Of a stretch of DNA of 9,548 bases, positions 5,531 through 9,548 are shown one piece after another; the first letter of the stretch is position 1; every line of letters begins with the position of its first letter. The translations under genes were made by a program, and so were the position numbers. Under the pieces are notes generated by a model. The model was not told the DNA's origin. It was given only the letters and a program-made list of their open reading frames with translations, and made no database searches. The stretch comes from Lawsonibacter sp. (GTDB lineage Bacteria > Bacillota > Clostridia > Oscillospirales > Oscillospiraceae), in the NCBI GenBank assembly GCA_020025455.1, contig JAHHSC010000050.1, positions 1 through 9,548 of the forward strand. Direction: 5' to 3'.

Positions 5531-7273
5531 TCAGGCCTCCTTTCCGGTGCTCTCAAAGGCACCTACGGGGCACAGCTGCTGGCACACGCCGCAGCCTACG
5601 CAGAGGGTATTGTCCACATGGGCCTTGCCGATCTTCATGGAGATGGCAGGACAGCCGATCTTCATGCAGGACTTGCAGCCCACGCACTTGTCCGTGTTCA
5701 CCTTTAACGGCGCCTTGTGCTTGACGTACTTCAGAAGGGCGCAGGGGCGGCGGCTGATGATGACGGAGGGCTCGTCGGCGGCCAGCTCCTCCTTCACCGC
5801 CCGGTCCGTCTCCTTCAGGTCGTAGGGGTCCACCACCCGGACCCGGTTGAAGCCCATGGCGCGGCACAGGGACTCCAGGTCGATCTTGCCCGCCGGGTCG
5901 CCCTTGATGTTGTAGCCGGTGGTGGGGTTCTGCTGATGGCCGGTCATGCCGGTGATGGAGTTATCCAGAATGATGACGGTGGAATTGGACTGGTTATAGG
6001 CGATGTTGGCAAGGCCGGTCATGCCGGAGTGCATGAAGGTGGAGTCGCCGATGACGGCCACCGTTCGGTGCTCGCTCTCCTGGCCCAGCGCCTTATTAAA
6101 CCCGTGGATGGCCGAGATAGAGGCCCCCATGCACAGCGTCATGTCCATAGCGGACAGGGGGGCCACCGCACCCAGGGTGTAACAGCCGATGTCGCCCAGG
6201 ACGGTGCATTTATTCTTGCTCAGGGTATAGAAAAGACCGCGGTGGGGGCAGCCGGCGCACATGACCGGGGGACGGGGCGGGATGGCCTCCTCCAGGGCGG
6301 TTCCGGTGTGAACGGCGCCGCCCAGTCTCTCTGCAATCCGGTTCTGGGAAAATTCTCCCACCATGGGCAGCAGATCCTTGCCGGACACCTCCAGCCCCAG
6401 ACAGCGGCAGTGCTCCTCAATGATGGGGTCCATCTCCTCCACCACCACCAGCCTGTCCACCTGGGCGGCAAAGCTGCGGATGAGCTCCACGGGCAGGGGG
6501 TTCACCATGCCCAGCTTCAGCACGGAGACGCTGTCCCCAAATACCTCCCGCACATACTGATAGGAGGTGGAGGAGGTGATAATGCCCAGCTCCCTGCCGC
6601 CCAGTTCCACCCGGTTGATGGGGGCAGTCTCCGCCCAGGCACGCAGCTTTTCCGTCCGCTCCTCCACAATGGGGTGGCGGCGCTTGGCGTTGCCGGGCAT
6701 CATAACATACTTGGCAATGTTCTTCTCGTAGGGAATGGGGGTGGGCACCACGCGGTCATGGAGCTCTACCAAAGACTGGGAGTGGGCCACACGGGTACAC
6801 ATTTTCAGCATGACCGGGGTATCAAACTGCTCGCTCAGGGCAAAGGCCAGTTTGGCAAACTCCAGGGCCTCGGCCGAATCGGAAGGCTCCAGCATGGGGA
6901 CCTTGGCGGCGATGGCGTAATGGCGGGAGTCCTGCTCGTTCTGCGAGGAGTGCATCCCTGGGTCATCGGCTACCCCGATGACCATACCGCCGTTGACCCC
7001 GGTATAGGACATGGTAAACAGAGGATCGGCAGCCACATTCAGTCCCACGTGCTTCATGCCGCAGAAGGACCGCTTCCCCGCCAGGCTGGCGCCGAAGGCC
7101 GTCTCCATGGCCACCTTCTCGTTGGGGGCCCACTCGCAGTAGATCTCGTCGTACTTGGCGGCCTCCTCGGTGATTTCGGTACTGGGCGTGCCGGGGTAGC
7201 TGGAAACCACCGCGCAGCCAGCCTCATAGAGTCCACGGGCAGCAGCCTTGTTGCCCAACATCAGTTCTTTCAT
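5531..7273 (-). CDS. iorA: Indolepyruvate:ferredoxin oxidoreductase, alpha subunit
   Basis: This 580-residue catalytic subunit oxidatively decarboxylates aryl 2-oxoacids (indolepyruvate, phenylpyruvate, hydroxyphenylpyruvate) using thiamine diphosphate and iron-sulfur clusters. The N-terminal pyrimidine-binding domain carries SSYPGTPSTEI (24-34). A linker domain is followed by CAGCPHRG (339-346) and the thiamine diphosphate domain, with the GDSTF...LDNS motif (G409-D410 to N438). The C-terminus is a two-cluster ferredoxin domain: C530, C533, C536, C541 (C-x2-C-x2-C-x4-C) and C558, C561, C564, C568 (C-x2-C-x2-C-x3-C). Length and domain order are normal. The ATG at 7273 has AGGGAGG four bases upstream. 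It lies 26 bases after the regulator gene and three bases before iorB. The paralogous 2-oxoacid oxidoreductases for pyruvate or branched-chain oxoacids lack this arrangement, so the assignment is firm, though the preferred aryl substrate is unknown. Confidence 0.96.
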   Translation of the reverse strand: MKELMLGNKAAARGLYEAGCAVVSSYPGTPSTEITEEAAKYDEIYCEWAPNEKVAMETAFGASLAGKRSFCGMKHVGLNVAADPLFTMSYTGVNGGMVIGVADDPGMHSSQNEQDSRHYAIAAKVPMLEPSDSAEALEFAKLAFALSEQFDTPVMLKMCTRVAHSQSLVELHDRVVPTPIPYEKNIAKYVMMPGNAKRRHPIVEERTEKLRAWAETAPINRVELGGRELGIITSSTSYQYVREVFGDSVSVLKLGMVNPLPVELIRSFAAQVDRLVVVEEMDPIIEEHCRCLGLEVSGKDLLPMVGEFSQNRIAERLGGAVHTGTALEEAIPPRPPVMCAGCPHRGLFYTLSKNKCTVLGDIGCYTLGAVAPLSAMDMTLCMGASISAIHGFNKALGQESEHRTVAVIGDSTFMHSGMTGLANIAYNQSNSTVIILDNSITGMTGHQQNPTTGYNIKGDPAGKIDLESLCRAMGFNRVRVVDPYDLKETDRAVKEELAADEPSVIISRRPCALLKYVKHKAPLKVNTDKCVGCKSCMKIGCPAISMKIGKAHVDNTLCVGCGVCQQLCPVGAFESTGKEA

Positions 7274-7299
7274 GTTCCTCCCTACTTTCTTCTAATCGG

Positions 7300-7611
7300 T
7301 CAGGGTTCGTCCTTCCCCTTGGGCTTGTCATAGCCCTCCCGCACGATCACTTCCTGCATGATTCCGCCCGCACCGTTGTCCAGCATGGACCGGCGCACGC
7401 GGCTGATGGTCGCACTGGAGGCACCGGTCTTTTCCAGAATGTCCAGATAGACCATGCCCTGCTGCAAATACACGGCAACATCAAAGCGCTGCTCCATGCT
7501 TCTCAGCTCGGTTGGAGTACACAGGTCATCAAAAAATCGGCAGCACTCATCGATGTCCTTCAGCTTTAAAATTGTCTCGTACAGTGCCATGCTGCGTTCT
7601 TTGTTGTCCAT
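7300..7611 (-). CDS. TrpR-like regulator (YerC/YecD family)
   Basis: This 103-residue protein is all-helical in appearance and matches the TrpR-related YerC/YecD family. Residues about 8-52 form the dimerising helices (with CTPTELRSMEQRF at 31-43), and 55-77 form a helix-turn-helix (YLDILEKTGASSATISRVRR). The basic tail 97-103 is short. The start at 7611 is chosen because AAAGGAG lies seven bases upstream; a longer frame would need a TTG at 7656 with no ribosome binding site. It is the first gene of the operon, 26 bases before iorA. TrpR itself represses with tryptophan as corepressor; whether YerC-type proteins bind an aromatic amino acid is not generally established. Its position at the head of an aromatic-acid operon makes autoregulated control by an aromatic ligand an attractive inference. 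Confidence 0.88.
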   Translation of the reverse strand: MDNKERSMALYETILKLKDIDECCRFFDDLCTPTELRSMEQRFDVAVYLQQGMVYLDILEKTGASSATISRVRRSMLDNGAGGIMQEVIVREGYDKPKGKDEP

Positions 7612-7618
7612 AATTTGG

Positions 7619-7625
7619 CTCCTTT
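7619..7625 (-). promoter_or_regulatory. Ribosome binding site deciding the regulator start
   Basis: The minus strand reads AAAGGAG, seven bases before the ATG at 7611. The longer alternative starting at a TTG (7656) has no such site. Confidence 0.8.
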
Positions 7626-7653
7626 CAATCTTGTACCGTTCCTGTATGTTCTT

Positions 7654-7679
7654 CAAACTGCGTTTGGGCCGTCCGGCCC
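7654..7679 (-). promoter_or_regulatory. Adjacent small hairpins in the operon leader
   Basis: In the roughly 75-base leader, the transcript first meets GGGCC-GGAC-GGCCC (7666-7679) and then CAAAC-GCA-GTTTG (7654-7666). The two stems share the base at 7666, so they cannot both form fully. There is no T-tract or leader peptide that I can see, so classical attenuation is not shown. An effect on mRNA stability or translation is possible. Confidence 0.4.
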
Positions 7680-7692
7680 GCTCTTTCTATTA

Positions 7693-7721
7693 ACCATAAC
7701 ACATTAAAGTGTGACAGTAAA
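7693..7721 (-). promoter_or_regulatory. Promoter of the regulator-iorAB-paaK-ACT operon
   Basis: On the minus strand TTTACT (7716-7721) is followed after 17 bases by TATGGT (7693-7698), preceded by TGT, giving an extended -10. The predicted start is near 7686. No other good promoter was found between the five genes, whose gaps are 26, 3, 33 and 10 bases, so they are likely one transcript. Confidence 0.65.
7699..7712. promoter_or_regulatory. Candidate operator, imperfect palindrome in promoter spacer
   Basis: ACACATTAAAGTGT is symmetric at 12 of 14 positions and lies entirely between the -35 and -10 of the leftward promoter. A protein bound here would block RNA polymerase. It does not contain the CTAG half-site of the E. 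coli TrpR operator. The regulator encoded by the first gene is the obvious candidate binder, by inference only. Confidence 0.4.
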
Positions 7722-7801
7722 CACCTATTTTGAAATTTTTTTCGGTTCTGTGCGGTTTTTTTCTCCTGCTCCCTCTGCCAAAAAAGAACGCTCTTTTTCT
7801 C

Positions 7802-7830
7802 TTGACTTTTCCCGCGAAACGCGGTAGTAT
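7802..7830 (+). promoter_or_regulatory. Promoter of the divergent acyl-CoA ligase gene
   Basis: TTGACT (7802-7807) is followed after 17 bases by TAGTAT (7825-7830). The -35 matches consensus at five of six positions and the -10 at four of six. Transcription should start near 7837, about 60 bases before the ATG at 7898. It is 80 bases from the leftward promoter and does not overlap it. Confidence 0.65.
7812..7824. promoter_or_regulatory. Perfect palindrome in the ligase promoter spacer
   Basis: CCGCG-AAA-CGCGG is a perfect 5-3-5 inverted repeat filling most of the spacer of the rightward promoter and ending at the -10. It stands out as GC-rich in an otherwise AT-rich intergenic region. Position is that of a repressor operator; no regulator can be named. 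Confidence 0.5.
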
Positions 7831-7882
7831 CTTGTCAACGTACTTCAACGCTTTAAACTTCATTCATCAAAAGTAAAAGTTG

Positions 7883-7889
7883 AAAGGAG
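7883..7889 (+). promoter_or_regulatory. Ribosome binding site deciding the ligase start
   Basis: AAAGGAG lies eight bases before the ATG at 7898. It rules out the upstream in-frame TTG at 7880, which would place the ribosome binding site inside the coding sequence. Confidence 0.8.
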
Positions 7890-7897
7890 CCTGTGTC

Positions 7898-9532
<1,635 letters not shown>

Positions 9533-9548
9533 ACCGCGCCGTACCATC

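Noticed and set aside
5531..5690. Unusual C-x2-C-x2-C-x4-C spacing in the first iorA iron-sulfur motif
   Set aside because: The extra residue is, as I recall, usual in IorA ferredoxin domains, so it is not evidence of damage.
5717..7333. 538-codon plus-strand ORF opposite iorA
   Set aside because: Antisense shadow produced by codon bias; composition is Gly/His-rich and no ribosome binding site or motif supports it.

Overview
The window looks like chromosome from an anaerobic Gram-positive gut-type bacterium, probably a Clostridia/Oscillospirales relative. The basis is the high-GC codon use with strong AGGAGG-type ribosome binding sites, a Gram-positive style type I signal peptidase, a large surface protein with Cys/His-rich N-terminal motifs of the kind seen in gut Firmicutes, and ferredoxin-dependent 2-oxoacid metabolism. 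The genus cannot be fixed from the sequence alone.

Left part (1-2520, minus strand): a three-gene surface/secretion operon reads leftward. A promoter at 2490-2517 precedes a 153-residue coiled-coil protein of unknown function, then a type I signal peptidase, then the first 436 residues of a large surface protein that runs off the left edge. The last gene has no complete ORF in the window because its stop lies outside it.

Middle (2388-3175): a gene-poor stretch rich in RNA-like structure. It holds an imperfect hairpin, an orphan intrinsic terminator (2704-2751), three back-to-back perfect hairpins (2828-2893), and a complete tRNA-Ala(CGC) gene with its own extended -10 promoter, encoded CCA and terminator.

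Right-centre (3175-7721, minus strand): a compact five-gene operon, in transcription order a TrpR/YerC-like regulator, iorA, iorB, a PaaK-family aryl-CoA ligase and a tandem-ACT protein. IorAB interconverts arylpyruvates and arylacyl-CoAs using ferredoxin, and the ligase interconverts the free arylacetate and its CoA ester. The regulator and the ACT protein are plausible aromatic amino acid sensors. The operon could degrade aromatic amino acids to arylacetates, or run in reverse to rebuild them from scavenged arylacetates.

Right (7722-9532, plus strand): a divergently transcribed second acyl-CoA ligase of the fatty-acyl-CoA synthetase type. The 286-base divergent region carries a recognisable promoter for each direction, and each promoter has a palindrome in its -35/-10 spacer. 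No transposase, integrase, CRISPR array or rRNA was seen.
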